A DNA stretch of 64,000 bases from assembly GCA_009782515.1 (NCBI GenBank), contig WRIY01000003.1, positions 1 to 64,000 of the forward strand, written 5' to 3'. Both the position numbers and the translations under genes were made by a program. Under the pieces are notes generated by a model. It was given only the letters and a program-made list of their open reading frames with translations. It was not told where the DNA came from and made no database searches. This DNA comes from Eubacteriaceae bacterium. GTDB lineage: Bacteria > Bacillota > Clostridia > Eubacteriales > Anaerofustaceae. The number at the start of each line of letters is the position of its first letter. Within the stretch, counting starts at the first letter, position 1. This document shows positions 8,254 through 16,907 of the stretch, one piece after another.

Positions 8254-9426
8254 ATGTCACCACAAGAGAGCGCCCCTTTCGTTGTAATGGCAAAGCCAAT
8301 GGGGCCAGTGTGCAACATGAGGTGCAAGTATTGCTATTACCTGGAAACAGAGGGGCTATACAGCAAAGGGCATGCTTATAGAATGCCAGACAGCTTGCTT
8401 GAACGCTATATTCAAAGCTATATAGCTTCAAGCCCCGGCCCTATTGTAATTTTCATATGGCATGGAGGCGAGCCAACCCTTGCCGGTATAGAGTTTTATA
8501 AGCGGGCAGTTGAGCTGCAAAAGAAATATCTGCCTGAAGGCTGGCAATGCTGGAATAACCTTCAAACGAACGGCCTTGCAATTGACGAAGCGTGGTGCGA
8601 ATTTTTAGCTGAAAACCGCTTTGATGTTGGCGTAAGCATTGACGGCTCAAAATGGCTCCATGACCTGTACAGACTGGACCCAAATGGAAATGGGACACAT
8701 AAAAGGGTTCTGAACGCTATTAAGCTGCTTAAAAAATACAATATATTGCCTGACCTTTTGTGCACTGTCACTTCTGATACTGCCAAAAAGCCGCTGGCTG
8801 CCTACCAAGCCTTAAAAAGCTTGAAAACAGGTTGGATCCAATTTATACCTATCGTCAGGCATGTAGACGGAGCTATGACAGAGGATTCAGTCACCGGCAA
8901 GGAATATGGCGAATTTTTGTGCACAGTGTTTAACGAATGGGCTTGCCATGACATAGGGCAGCTTGAAGTGCAAATCTTTGCCGAGCTGTCAAGGATATTG
9001 CAAGGCTATCCCGCAAGCGTGTGCCAGCTTTCTGAAGAATGCGGCAGAGTGCTGGTGCTTGAGCATGACGGGCAAGTATATGCGTGCGATCATTTTGTAA
9101 AGGCTGAATACTCGCGAGGGGATATTTTCGAGAGAAGCTTTTCTGAGATCGTTGGCAGCGAAGAGCAAACTGCCTTCGGCAGGGCAAAGAAGGAAATATC
9201 GCAAAGGTGCAGCGAATGCAGATGGCTTCATGTATGCCATGGAGGCTGCCCGAAAGATAAATACGAAATGGATGGCGGCCAGAGCCATTACTGGCTATGC
9301 GACGGGATAACATCCTTTTTAGACTATGCCGCTGACAAGCTGAAGAGAATTGCCTTAAACAGGCTGATGGGCAAAGATCCGTACCTGATAATGAGGGACA
9401 TGAAAGCCGATATAAAGGGAACATAG
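8254..9426 (+). CDS. Anaerobic sulfatase-maturating-type radical SAM/SPASM enzyme
   Basis: The protein is 390 residues with the radical SAM cluster motif at Cys20, Cys24 and Cys27 (CNMRCKYC) followed by YYL. The HGGEP motif comes next, then GQVYACDHF, which corresponds to the catalytic-Asp region of anSME. SPASM-domain cysteines follow, including CSECRWLHVCHGGCP. anSMEs convert an active-site Cys or Ser of a sulfatase to formylglycine, using S-adenosylmethionine and auxiliary Fe-S clusters, without oxygen. No sulfatase gene is present in the window. The gene follows the dienelactone hydrolase by 13 nt, so its target could be elsewhere or different from a sulfatase. Confidence 0.85.
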   Translation: MSPQESAPFVVMAKPMGPVCNMRCKYCYYLETEGLYSKGHAYRMPDSLLERYIQSYIASSPGPIVIFIWHGGEPTLAGIEFYKRAVELQKKYLPEGWQCWNNLQTNGLAIDEAWCEFLAENRFDVGVSIDGSKWLHDLYRLDPNGNGTHKRVLNAIKLLKKYNILPDLLCTVTSDTAKKPLAAYQALKSLKTGWIQFIPIVRHVDGAMTEDSVTGKEYGEFLCTVFNEWACHDIGQLEVQIFAELSRILQGYPASVCQLSEECGRVLVLEHDGQVYACDHFVKAEYSRGDIFERSFSEIVGSEEQTAFGRAKKEISQRCSECRWLHVCHGGCPKDKYEMDGGQSHYWLCDGITSFLDYAADKLKRIALNRLMGKDPYLIMRDMKADIKGT

Positions 9427-9430
9427 AAAA

Positions 9431-9458
9431 AGGCACCCTAATTGGATGCCTTTTTTTT
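9431..9458. terminator. Intrinsic terminator after the radical SAM gene
   Basis: AGGCACCC (9431-9438) pairs with GGATGCCT (9444-9451) with one internal mismatch, and eight Ts follow at 9451-9458. A-residues before the stem let it also serve the convergent M42 peptidase gene. Confidence 0.85.
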
Positions 9459-9459
9459 G

Positions 9460-10521
9460 CTACATTGGAGTAAGATCCGTACTCTCGTTTAAATCAAGCA
9501 CAAACTGTGCCAGTATCTTTACTGCATTTTCCAGGTCTTCAAGCTTTATCGTCTCAACCGGGCTGTGCATATACCTTAGCGGGATCGATATAAGGCCTGC
9601 AGCTTTGCCGCCTCTGGCTATCTGAAACGCATTTGCGTCAGTTCCCGTGGCGCCGGGAGCCGCTTCTATCTGGTATGGCGCTCCGGCTTTTTCGGCAGCA
9701 GCAACCATTCGGCTGAAAACTTCAGGGTTTATATTTGCGCCTCTGCAAATGAGGGGCCCTTTACCGCATATGGCGGTTCCATACCTCTTTGCGTCCATGT
9801 CGGGATAGTCTGAAGCATGGCTGACTTCAGCTGATATGCCGATGTCAGGGTGCTGGCTGTAAGCGATCGTGGCGCCTCCGCGAAGCCCAATCTCTTCCTG
9901 GACTGTAGCAACAGCTATCAGATCAACATTCGCCCCACCTGCCTTCTTGACCTCTTCAAGTGTTCTTACAGCAATATAAACGCCAAGTTTGTCGTCAAAT
10001 GCTCTGCTCACTGCGAAGCCATCGCCAAACTCTTCCAGCTCAGAGTCGAAAGTAATGGGATCGCCTATTGCAATCAGCTCTTTTGCTTTCTCGCCGCCAA
10101 AGCCGGTGTCTATGCAAAGCTTGTCAATTGTCGGGACCTTTGGGTCTTCGCCTCTGGTTAAGTGTGGAGGCATTTTGCCGATTATCCCTGTTACAGGCCC
10201 GCTCTTTGTTATAATTTTCACTCGGCTTCCGGGCAGTATGCTTGCATCTATGCCCCCGATAGCAGAGAAGCTTACAAAGCCTTCATCAGAAATATAGTGC
10301 ACTTGCATTCCTATTTCATCCATGTGGCCTGCTATTAGAACTGAAGGCCCTTTTGATTTGCCCTTTAGAATCCCATAAACATTGCCGACAACATCAGTAG
10401 AAACGCTGTCTGCTGATGTACTAAGCCGCTCGCGCACGATTCGGGCAGCAGGCTGCTCATAGCCTGATGGTGACGGCGCTTTAATGAGGCTTTTTAAAAA
10501 ATCAAGGTCTAATTGTTCCAT
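9460..10521 (-). CDS. M42 family metallo-aminopeptidase
   Basis: This 353-residue cytoplasmic peptidase is related to glutamyl aminopeptidase PepA and the tetrahedral TET peptidases, which trim peptides delivered by importers or the proteasome-like proteases. Metal-binding and catalytic elements are visible: AGHMDEIG, the SRAFDDKLG bridging Asp, the QEEIGLRGG acid pair, an EVSHASDYPD segment and RYMHSP near the C-terminus. It stands alone, divergent from the peptide importer operon that begins at 10746. That is functionally fitting, because imported peptides need hydrolysis. Confidence 0.9.
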   Translation of the reverse strand: MEQLDLDFLKSLIKAPSPSGYEQPAARIVRERLSTSADSVSTDVVGNVYGILKGKSKGPSVLIAGHMDEIGMQVHYISDEGFVSFSAIGGIDASILPGSRVKIITKSGPVTGIIGKMPPHLTRGEDPKVPTIDKLCIDTGFGGEKAKELIAIGDPITFDSELEEFGDGFAVSRAFDDKLGVYIAVRTLEEVKKAGGANVDLIAVATVQEEIGLRGGATIAYSQHPDIGISAEVSHASDYPDMDAKRYGTAICGKGPLICRGANINPEVFSRMVAAAEKAGAPYQIEAAPGATGTDANAFQIARGGKAAGLISIPLRYMHSPVETIKLEDLENAVKILAQFVLDLNESTDLTPM

Positions 10522-10646
10522 TTTTCACCTGTTAATAGCTCAGTTTTCTTTATTATAGCTTTTTCATATATATAATTACAAACCAAAATACAGCTTGAAT
10601 GCGCAGCATTCTAAAAGCAGCTGCAGCTTCGCCGGCCAAATTGCAT

Positions 10647-10675
10647 TTGCATAAAAGATTGGAATAAAGTAAAAT
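10647..10675 (+). promoter_or_regulatory. Sigma-A-type promoter of the peptide importer operon
   Basis: TTGCAT (10647-10652), a 17-nt spacer and TAAAAT (10670-10675) lie about 70 nt before the start of the binding-protein gene. The AT-rich leader fits a vegetative promoter. Confidence 0.55.
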
Positions 10676-10745
10676 TTGTATATCGTTAGTATAAAAAACA
10701 AATGGCATTTCTAATGAACCAACACAAAGAGGGAGTAGTGTTTAT

Positions 10746-12365
10746 ATGAAAAAAATGAAGTTTGCATGCCTATTTGCAGCGCTGATGCTTATGTGTGCAT
10801 CTGTTCTCGCGTCGTGCACAGGGGGAGGCCCAGGCAACACCGCCTCTGCAGACAATATACTTAAAATGCCCTTTTCTGAAGACCCTGACACTCTTGATCC
10901 GCAGAAAACAACGGAATACTATATGGTTCCGCTGAATATTTTCGATCGGCTTGTTGAGGCGGAAACTGTAGCCGGCAAGCCGGAGATTGTATTGGGGCTT
11001 GCTGAAAGCTATGAAGTCTCAGAAGACGGCCTTGTTTATACATTTAAGCTAAGGGACGGGGTAAAGTTTCACAACGGCGAAACCTTGACATCCGATGATG
11101 TTGTATACACGGTCAACAGGATGATGAGGCCCGAAAATGAAACTCTCAATACTGATTTCTTTGACATGGTGAAGGGGGCGCTTGCTGTATATGAAGGCGA
11201 AGCCGATGAGGTAGAAGGCGTAATAGCCCTGGACAGCCTGACAGTTCAGTTCACTCTCGAGTACCCTTTCGGCGCCTTTTTGGCTAACCTGGCTACACCT
11301 GCGGGCTCGATTTTTAACAGAAAGCAGTGCGAAGCCGCAGGCAATGACTTTGGCATCGAGCCAAGCCAAACTGTTGGCACGGGCCCTTTTCAAGTAACTG
11401 ATTGGCAGCTAAACAATAAGCTGTCCCTCACTGCATTCAAAGACTACTGGCGTGGCGCTGCCTCAATTGATGGAGTCGAGTTTATAGTCCTTCCGGATCA
11501 TGAGACACAGCGCATGTCCTTTGAGAATGGCGAGCTTGACGTTTTTGACGCCTTTTACGCCCCCTCTCAGTTGCCATATTTTCTTGAAAGCAGCAAATGG
11601 AAAGGCAATATAGTCTCAGGGCTTGAAGCCGGATTGTACTTTTATCTGTTCAATGTAGAAGCTGAGCCCTACAACATCCCTGGCGTAAGGGAAGCGATTG
11701 CATATGCAATCGACAGGCAGCTTATACTTGACACTCTGTTTAACGGAGAGGGCAAGGTCGTTGACTGCATTGTTGTCGAAGGCGTTCTCGGCCACAACCC
11801 CGGCTTCCCGAAAATGGAATATAATCCCCAAAAGGCTAAAGAGCTCTTGGCCGAAGCCGGATTCCCTGACGGGCTTGCCTGCGAAATAATAATCACCAAT
11901 GATGCCAGCAGCTCAGAGCGGGATATGAATGTAGCGATTCAAGGCATGCTAAAAGAGGTAGGCATAGATCTTAGCATTAGGGCGGTTGACATGGCAACTT
12001 ACTATGATATGCGCGAAAAAGGCCAAACCCCGCTAGAGAGGATGGCTTGGTGGGTTGACTATAACGATCCGGACAATTTCCTGTATACATTCTTTTCGGA
12101 GAAAAAGTCAGCACATTATTCTGTCAACTACTTTGATCCTGAAGTGATCTCCCTTCTGGAAGCTGCCCGAAGGGAAGTCGATAATGATGCGCGCCTTAAG
12201 ATGTATCAAGACGCTGAGGAAATCATCGTGGCAAGAGATCACGTTGCGATCCCGATGTTTCAAGTTACCCATACCTTTGTGCTTTCAGACAGGGTAAAAA
12301 ACTTCAAAGTCTCATGGAATGGCTGGTCCGACATGCCGCTTTATGAAATCAGCATACAAAATTAA
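10746..12365 (+). CDS. Peptide ABC transporter, substrate-binding lipoprotein
   Basis: This 539-residue family 5 extracellular solute-binding protein captures oligopeptides, dipeptides or similar ligands outside the membrane and hands them to the permease. A lipoprotein signal is clear: basic start, hydrophobic core and lipobox LASC with Cys24 as the lipidated residue. Next comes the family pattern DPDTLDPQKTTEYY and later YNPQKAKELLAEAGF. GAGGGAG precedes the ATG. It is first in a five-gene operon with two permeases and two ATPases. A stem-loop directly after it probably raises its yield over the membrane parts. Confidence 0.92.
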   Translation: MKKMKFACLFAALMLMCASVLASCTGGGPGNTASADNILKMPFSEDPDTLDPQKTTEYYMVPLNIFDRLVEAETVAGKPEIVLGLAESYEVSEDGLVYTFKLRDGVKFHNGETLTSDDVVYTVNRMMRPENETLNTDFFDMVKGALAVYEGEADEVEGVIALDSLTVQFTLEYPFGAFLANLATPAGSIFNRKQCEAAGNDFGIEPSQTVGTGPFQVTDWQLNNKLSLTAFKDYWRGAASIDGVEFIVLPDHETQRMSFENGELDVFDAFYAPSQLPYFLESSKWKGNIVSGLEAGLYFYLFNVEAEPYNIPGVREAIAYAIDRQLILDTLFNGEGKVVDCIVVEGVLGHNPGFPKMEYNPQKAKELLAEAGFPDGLACEIIITNDASSSERDMNVAIQGMLKEVGIDLSIRAVDMATYYDMREKGQTPLERMAWWVDYNDPDNFLYTFFSEKKSAHYSVNYFDPEVISLLEAARREVDNDARLKMYQDAEEIIVARDHVAIPMFQVTHTFVLSDRVKNFKVSWNGWSDMPLYEISIQN

Positions 12366-12371
12366 TGATAA

Positions 12372-12407
12372 TGCCTGCTTTCAGCCAAGAGCTGCAGAAA
12401 GCAGGCA
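12372..12407 (+). terminator. Intercistronic stem-loop after the binding-protein gene
   Basis: The stem is 11 bp and perfect (12372-12382 with 12397-12407, core GCCTGCTTTC) with a 14-nt loop. No T-run follows. Such structures after binding-protein genes usually stabilise the upstream mRNA or cause partial termination, so that binding protein exceeds permease. This is inference from family practice. Confidence 0.75.
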
Positions 12408-12419
12408 ATTGGGCAAAAA

Positions 12420-13340
12420 ATGCTAAAATATATCGTTAGTAGAATTCTTGTTATGGTGCCAATACTGCTTGGCATAGTGCTTGCCATTTTCTTTCTGCTA
12501 AACGTGCTTCCGGGCGATCCTGTATCCCTAATGATGAAGGACAAGATTAAGCCGGATGTAATCGACAACCTCAGGGAGCGAATGCGGCTTAACGACCCCT
12601 GGTATGTGCGCTTTGCTGTTTATGTGGCAAATGCGCTTAAAGGGGATTTGGGGTATTCGTACCGCTACCACAGGGAAGTCAAGGACCTTATTATGGGGGC
12701 TTTCCCCAATACAGTTAAGCTCGCCTTTGCAGCTTTGGCCATTTCCTGGGGCATTGGCATTCCAACGGGCATCATCGCAGCAGTAAGAAAAGGCAAGCTC
12801 TCCGATTCTGTGCTTATGACTTTTTCCCTTGCAGGGGTATCTATGCCGATTTTTTGGATTGGCCTATTAATGCAGTACATTTTCGCCTATAAGCTTGGAG
12901 CTCTGCCTACATCAGGCTTTAGCACGCTAAAGCACTTAATTTTGCCTGCATTTGTGCTTGGGTGGTCATCATCAGGGGGCATAGCGCGAATGGTGCGCGC
13001 CAACATGCTTGAGGTTATGAAGCATGATTACATAAGAACCGCCCGAAGCAAAGGCCTGGGCGAAACACGCGTAGTGTTTGGCCACGCTTTGCGAAATTCA
13101 ATGCTTCCCGTTGTCACTATGATGGCATCCCAGGTTTCATGGCTTCTCTCGGGTGCTGTTGTTACCGAAAGCATCTTTGCAATACCAGGCCTTGGAAGAA
13201 TTTCAGTTGACGCAATTACAAACAGGGATATGCCGTTGCTGCAAGGCACCGTCATTTTTACAACAGTGCTGATTATGCTCAGCAACCTTATAGCAGACAT
13301 AGCATACGGCTTCCTGGACCCGAGGATCAGATACCAATAA
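12420..13340 (+). CDS. Peptide ABC transporter permease, DppB/OppB type
   Basis: This 306-residue inner-membrane permease has about six transmembrane helices. It shows the DppB N-terminus (LKYIVSRILVMVPILLGI), the GDLGYSY segment, an EAA cytoplasmic loop (EVMKHDYIRTARSKGL) for contacting the ATPases, and the usual ending FLDPRIRY. It pairs with the next gene to form the channel. The ATG lies in an A-rich run without a strong ribosome-binding site, which would suit lower expression than the preceding lipoprotein. Confidence 0.92.
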   Translation: MLKYIVSRILVMVPILLGIVLAIFFLLNVLPGDPVSLMMKDKIKPDVIDNLRERMRLNDPWYVRFAVYVANALKGDLGYSYRYHREVKDLIMGAFPNTVKLAFAALAISWGIGIPTGIIAAVRKGKLSDSVLMTFSLAGVSMPIFWIGLLMQYIFAYKLGALPTSGFSTLKHLILPAFVLGWSSSGGIARMVRANMLEVMKHDYIRTARSKGLGETRVVFGHALRNSMLPVVTMMASQVSWLLSGAVVTESIFAIPGLGRISVDAITNRDMPLLQGTVIFTTVLIMLSNLIADIAYGFLDPRIRYQ

Positions 13341-13361
13341 CCAGGCAGAAAGGAGATGGAA

Positions 13362-14231
13362 ATGCAAAACCAAGAAGAGGCGCTACATGCCGATACTGCT
13401 TTATTGCGAATTGCTGCAATGCTTAGAACAGATAAAAAGGCGGCCTTTGGCGCTGTAGTGATTGCTATTTTTATATTAGTGGCTTTGCTTGCAAATGCTG
13501 TTTCTCCATATGATCCGTATAAGATCGATTTAGCCAACCGCCTGGGCCCAATGAGCGCAAAGCATCTTGCAGGCACTGACTCTTTTGGCAGAGACGTGCT
13601 CTCAAGGATATTCTATGGAGCCAGGATCTCGCTGGTTATCGGGCTTTTGCCAAGCATTATAGCGATACTAATCGGCACTGCGCTTGGCCTTGTTTCAGGG
13701 TATTACGGAGGTTTTATTGATTTCATAATAATGCGCCTTGCAGACATTGTGCTTGCGTTTCCTTCTCTGCTGCTGGCTCTTGTCATCATGTATTCCTTGG
13801 GGGTAAGCCTGCTTAACCTTTTTATTGCCCTCGCAGTTATCAATTGGGGTGTTACAGCGAGAACAGTGAGAGCCCAAACGCTGTCCCTCAGAGAGAAAGA
13901 ATTTGTCGAAGCGGCAAGGGCATGCGGCGTAAGCGATTTGGCAATAATGTTTCGGCATATTCTGCCTAATTGCATACCAACTCTGCTGGTTATTCTTACG
14001 CTTGACATACCGGAGGCCATCCTCTCAGAAGCCACGCTGTCCTTTCTCGGCGTTGGGGCAGAGCCTCCAACAGCAAGCTGGGGGCTTATGGTTTCTGAAA
14101 ACAAGCAATTTTTGTTTTCTCAGCCATGGGTCGCTATAGCCCCGGGAATAGCAGTGCTTTTGCTGGTAATATCGTTTAACTTTTTGGGTGACGGCCTTCG
14201 TGATGCACTGGACCCGTTTATGAGCGAGTGA
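13362..14231 (+). CDS. Peptide ABC transporter permease, DppC/OppC type
   Basis: This is the second channel subunit, about 289 residues. It has an N-terminal hydrophobic helix, the LAGTDSFGRDVLSRIFYGARISL pattern split over residues 60-85, an EAA loop (REKEFVEAARACGVSD) and the ending LGDGLRDALDP. ATG 13362 is preferred over the in-frame ATG six bases earlier because AGGAG ends at 13355 and gives a 6-nt spacing. It is 21 nt downstream of the DppB-like gene. Confidence 0.92.
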   Translation: MQNQEEALHADTALLRIAAMLRTDKKAAFGAVVIAIFILVALLANAVSPYDPYKIDLANRLGPMSAKHLAGTDSFGRDVLSRIFYGARISLVIGLLPSIIAILIGTALGLVSGYYGGFIDFIIMRLADIVLAFPSLLLALVIMYSLGVSLLNLFIALAVINWGVTARTVRAQTLSLREKEFVEAARACGVSDLAIMFRHILPNCIPTLLVILTLDIPEAILSEATLSFLGVGAEPPTASWGLMVSENKQFLFSQPWVAIAPGIAVLLLVISFNFLGDGLRDALDPFMSE

Positions 14232-14243
14232 GGATGATGCGCA

Positions 14244-15221
14244 ATGCAAAGCGTACTTGAGATAAAAGGGCTGACAACGCACATAAAGACCAAAGCTGGA
14301 ACGATCGTGCCTGTGAACGGCGTAAGCCTTTCAGTTTTAAAAGGCGAAATAGTAGGCATAGTTGGCGAATCCGGCTGCGGCAAGAGCATGATGGCTATGT
14401 CAGTGCTGCAGCTGCTGCCGGCAGCGGGCAAGATAGTTGATGGCCAGGCGCTTTTTGAAGGCGCCGACTTGCTGGGCATGAATAAGCGCCAGATGAGATC
14501 GATCAGAGGCGATAAGATCTCTATGGTTTTTCAGGAGCCGATGAGCTCTCTTAACCCAACGATGAAAGTAGGAAAACAGGTTAGCGAATCTTTGATCCTG
14601 CATACTAAAGCAAGCAGGGCTGAGGCAAAAGAGCGCACTGTGCAGATATTTCAGGAGGTTGGCATTCCTGATGCACAAAGGCGGTACAACTCTTATCCGC
14701 ACCAGCTTTCCGGCGGGCTGCGCCAGAGGGTAATGATAGGCTTGGCGCTTGCGCTTAAGCCTGCCCTTATGATTGCCGACGAGCCTACGACTGCACTTGA
14801 TGTAACAATCGAAGCACAGATACTAAAGCTTATGAAAGGCATGCAAGCGGCCAGCAATACATCAATAATCTTAATAACCCATAATCTCGGCATAATAGCA
14901 GAGCTGTGCTCCTATGTATATGTAATGTATGCAGGCCAAATCATGGAGCAAGCTCCTGTATTTGAACTGTTTGCTGAGCCAAAACACCCGTACACACAAG
15001 GCCTTTTAAAATCACTGCCAATGCTGGGCGAGCACAGGGAAAAGCTTCATGCAATACCAGGCTCTGTTCCCAATCTGGCCAGCCTGCCGCCCGGCTGCAG
15101 CTTCTGCCCAAGATGCGATATAGCAACAAGCGCTTGCTATACTTTGAAGCCTGGCTTGGAAAAAATCTCAGAGGCCAGAAAAGCCAGATGCCTGCTGTAC
15201 TCGAAAGGCGTTGCGCTATGA
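14244..15221 (+). CDS. Peptide ABC transporter ATPase, DppD/OppD type
   Basis: This 325-residue cytoplasmic ATPase has Walker A GESGCGKS, a Q-loop FQEPMSSLNP, signature LSGGLRQR, Walker B LMIADEPTTALD and switch histidine in ITHNLG. The C-terminal oligopeptide-transporter extension contains cysteines in GCSFCPRCDIATSAC, which in relatives bind an Fe-S cluster. Its stop codon overlaps the start of the next ATPase gene, so the two are translationally coupled. Confidence 0.93.
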   Translation: MQSVLEIKGLTTHIKTKAGTIVPVNGVSLSVLKGEIVGIVGESGCGKSMMAMSVLQLLPAAGKIVDGQALFEGADLLGMNKRQMRSIRGDKISMVFQEPMSSLNPTMKVGKQVSESLILHTKASRAEAKERTVQIFQEVGIPDAQRRYNSYPHQLSGGLRQRVMIGLALALKPALMIADEPTTALDVTIEAQILKLMKGMQAASNTSIILITHNLGIIAELCSYVYVMYAGQIMEQAPVFELFAEPKHPYTQGLLKSLPMLGEHREKLHAIPGSVPNLASLPPGCSFCPRCDIATSACYTLKPGLEKISEARKARCLLYSKGVAL

Positions 15222-16195
15222 GCAATTTGGCGTTTGTAAAAGCGGACAGCCTTGTAAAGGAGTTCTCGATTAAGCCTGAAGGCATCAGCTTTATGCGCGC
15301 GGCCAGCGTGCAGGCTGTAAGCGGCGTTTCATTTGAAATCAATCGAGGCGAAACGTTCGCTCTGGTAGGGGAGTCCGGATGCGGCAAATCTACTATTGGG
15401 CGGCTGTCTATCGGCCTGCTAAAGCCAACTTCAGGAAGCGTATATATCGATGGCATTGAGCTAGGCAGCCTGTCTGGCAGCGATATGAAAAGAATGCGCA
15501 GCAAGATGCAGATAATATTTCAAGACCCATACAGCTCGCTAAATCCCAGAATGAGGGCCCTTGAGATAGTTGCAGAGCCGCTGCTCGCCCATAAGGTTTA
15601 CAGCAGCAGGGCCCAGGCGATGCAAGAGTCTATGCATCTGCTCGAAATGTGCGGCATCAGCTCCAGCCTTGCATCGCGCTATGCCCACCAGTTCTCAGGA
15701 GGGCAGAGGCAGCGCATAGGCATTGCCAGAGCCCTGGCCTTAAGGCCGCAGTATATTGTTTGCGATGAGCCTGTATCAGCGCTGGATGTTTCAATTCAAT
15801 CGCAAATAATCAACCTTTTAGTTGAGCTTCAGGAAATGCTGCAGCTCTCCTACATGTTCATATCCCATGATTTGTCTGTTGTGCGCTATATTTCAGACAG
15901 AGTCTGTGTAATGTTTTTAGGCAAAGTTTGCGAGATCGGAAATACAAATGAAATCTTTGGTTCGCCCAGGCATCCGTATACGAAGCTACTGCTTGAAGCC
16001 GTGCCTAAAGCTGATCCAACACAGCGCAAAGACAAGGATGTGCTGCTCGGCGATATGCCCAGCCCGATAAACCCTCCAAGCGGCTGCCGTTTTCATACCA
16101 GGTGCCCGTATAAAAAGGGCATTTGCTCAGAGCTTGAGCCAGCCCTTGAGATAAAAGGCGACCGCAGCGTTGCCTGCCATTTCCCTTTTAGCTGA
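15218..16195 (+). CDS. Peptide ABC transporter ATPase, DppF/OppF type
   Basis: This is the second ATPase subunit, 325 residues. It has Walker A GESGCGKS, Q-loop FQDPYSSLNP, signature FSGGQRQR, Walker B IVCDEPVSALD and switch FISHDLS. The C-terminal extension has GCRFHTRCPYKKGIC. ATG 15218 overlaps the preceding stop in an ATGA arrangement. An open frame continues upstream to 15113, but that part is antisense-like read-through of the DppD gene and lacks a start site. It is the last gene of the importer operon. Confidence 0.92.
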   Translation: MSNLAFVKADSLVKEFSIKPEGISFMRAASVQAVSGVSFEINRGETFALVGESGCGKSTIGRLSIGLLKPTSGSVYIDGIELGSLSGSDMKRMRSKMQIIFQDPYSSLNPRMRALEIVAEPLLAHKVYSSRAQAMQESMHLLEMCGISSSLASRYAHQFSGGQRQRIGIARALALRPQYIVCDEPVSALDVSIQSQIINLLVELQEMLQLSYMFISHDLSVVRYISDRVCVMFLGKVCEIGNTNEIFGSPRHPYTKLLLEAVPKADPTQRKDKDVLLGDMPSPINPPSGCRFHTRCPYKKGICSELEPALEIKGDRSVACHFPFS

Positions 16196-16907
16196 ATTGC
16201 GCCTTGCTTGCCAATTTAATACAGATCGGAGGACATATATAGATAAATATCAGATAACGACAGCTTATGCTAGAATATTTTTGCGCAATATGTACATTAA
16301 TACTATATTCATGCAAAAGAGAAAAATTTGTGCAGCAAGGCCAATAGTTGCCTTGAATGCATGTATAATATAGATAGATAGCTGTTGCATATAGCATAGC
16401 GTTGCACTAAGGCGCTTAAGCAACTGCCTGCTATCAAGGGCAGCAATTGCTGCAGCTGCGGCCTAAAGGCTGTCTTAGCTTGGCTGAGGAGCAGCGAAAA
16501 AAATAAGGAAACCGCGTACCTCTGTTTGCATAGCCAGACGAATTGGCGCGTATATCTGATGAAAAAAGCTTTAATTGCACATACCACAACCAATGCAAAT
16601 GGCACAGTAGGCAAAACCTCTTTATACAAACAGAACTGCACTGTCAACAGAGCTGCTGGTAAATTAAAATATCGGCTAAAGCCGATAAAACGCTAAATAG
16701 CTTTCACTATAAGCCCGCTATATAGGGCACAGTGAAAGCTGATTGTTTTTTAGGATATACTTATGCACTAGGAAATTTGGGCTTCATTATTAAAATATGG
16801 CAGCTTTATTATGAGACTGGCATCGAATAATATACTATCAATATGGCAATCAATGATTATAGCGCCTAAATTATAGGCTGGCATCAGATAGCTAGGAAAG
16901 GTGCATA
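16196..16907. other. 712-bp gap with distal terminator; no convincing gene
   Basis: No reading frame here has a ribosome-binding site. The region contains many short GC-rich palindromic patches between 16420 and 16500, the small palindrome TCGGCTAAAGCCGA near 16673-16686, and a strong terminator at 16699-16752. A terminator about 500 bp beyond the last operon gene leaves room for a small RNA or long 3' UTR. The last part must hold the hflX promoter. Confidence 0.4.
16699..16752 (+). terminator. Composite intrinsic terminator
   Basis: AGCTTTCACT (16699-16708) pairs perfectly with AGTGAAAGCT (16731-16740), with an inner GCCC/GGGC helix (16713-16716/16725-16728) and a T-rich tail from 16742. 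It probably ends the transcript from the peptide importer operon or from an unannotated RNA in the gap. Confidence 0.75.

Noticed and set aside
15113-15217. Upstream extension of the DppF-type ATPase
   Set aside because: It overlaps the DppD-type gene with no ribosome-binding site. The ATGA-coupled start at 15218 fits the family N-terminus.
16480-16530. T-box-like ACCGCG segment
   Set aside because: The AGGGTGGNACCGCG core does not match (AGGAAACCGCG), no specifier stem is visible and the downstream gene is hflX.
16309-16647. Hydrophobic reverse frame of 112 codons
   Set aside because: It has no ribosome-binding site, a random-looking composition, and is not flanked by related genes.
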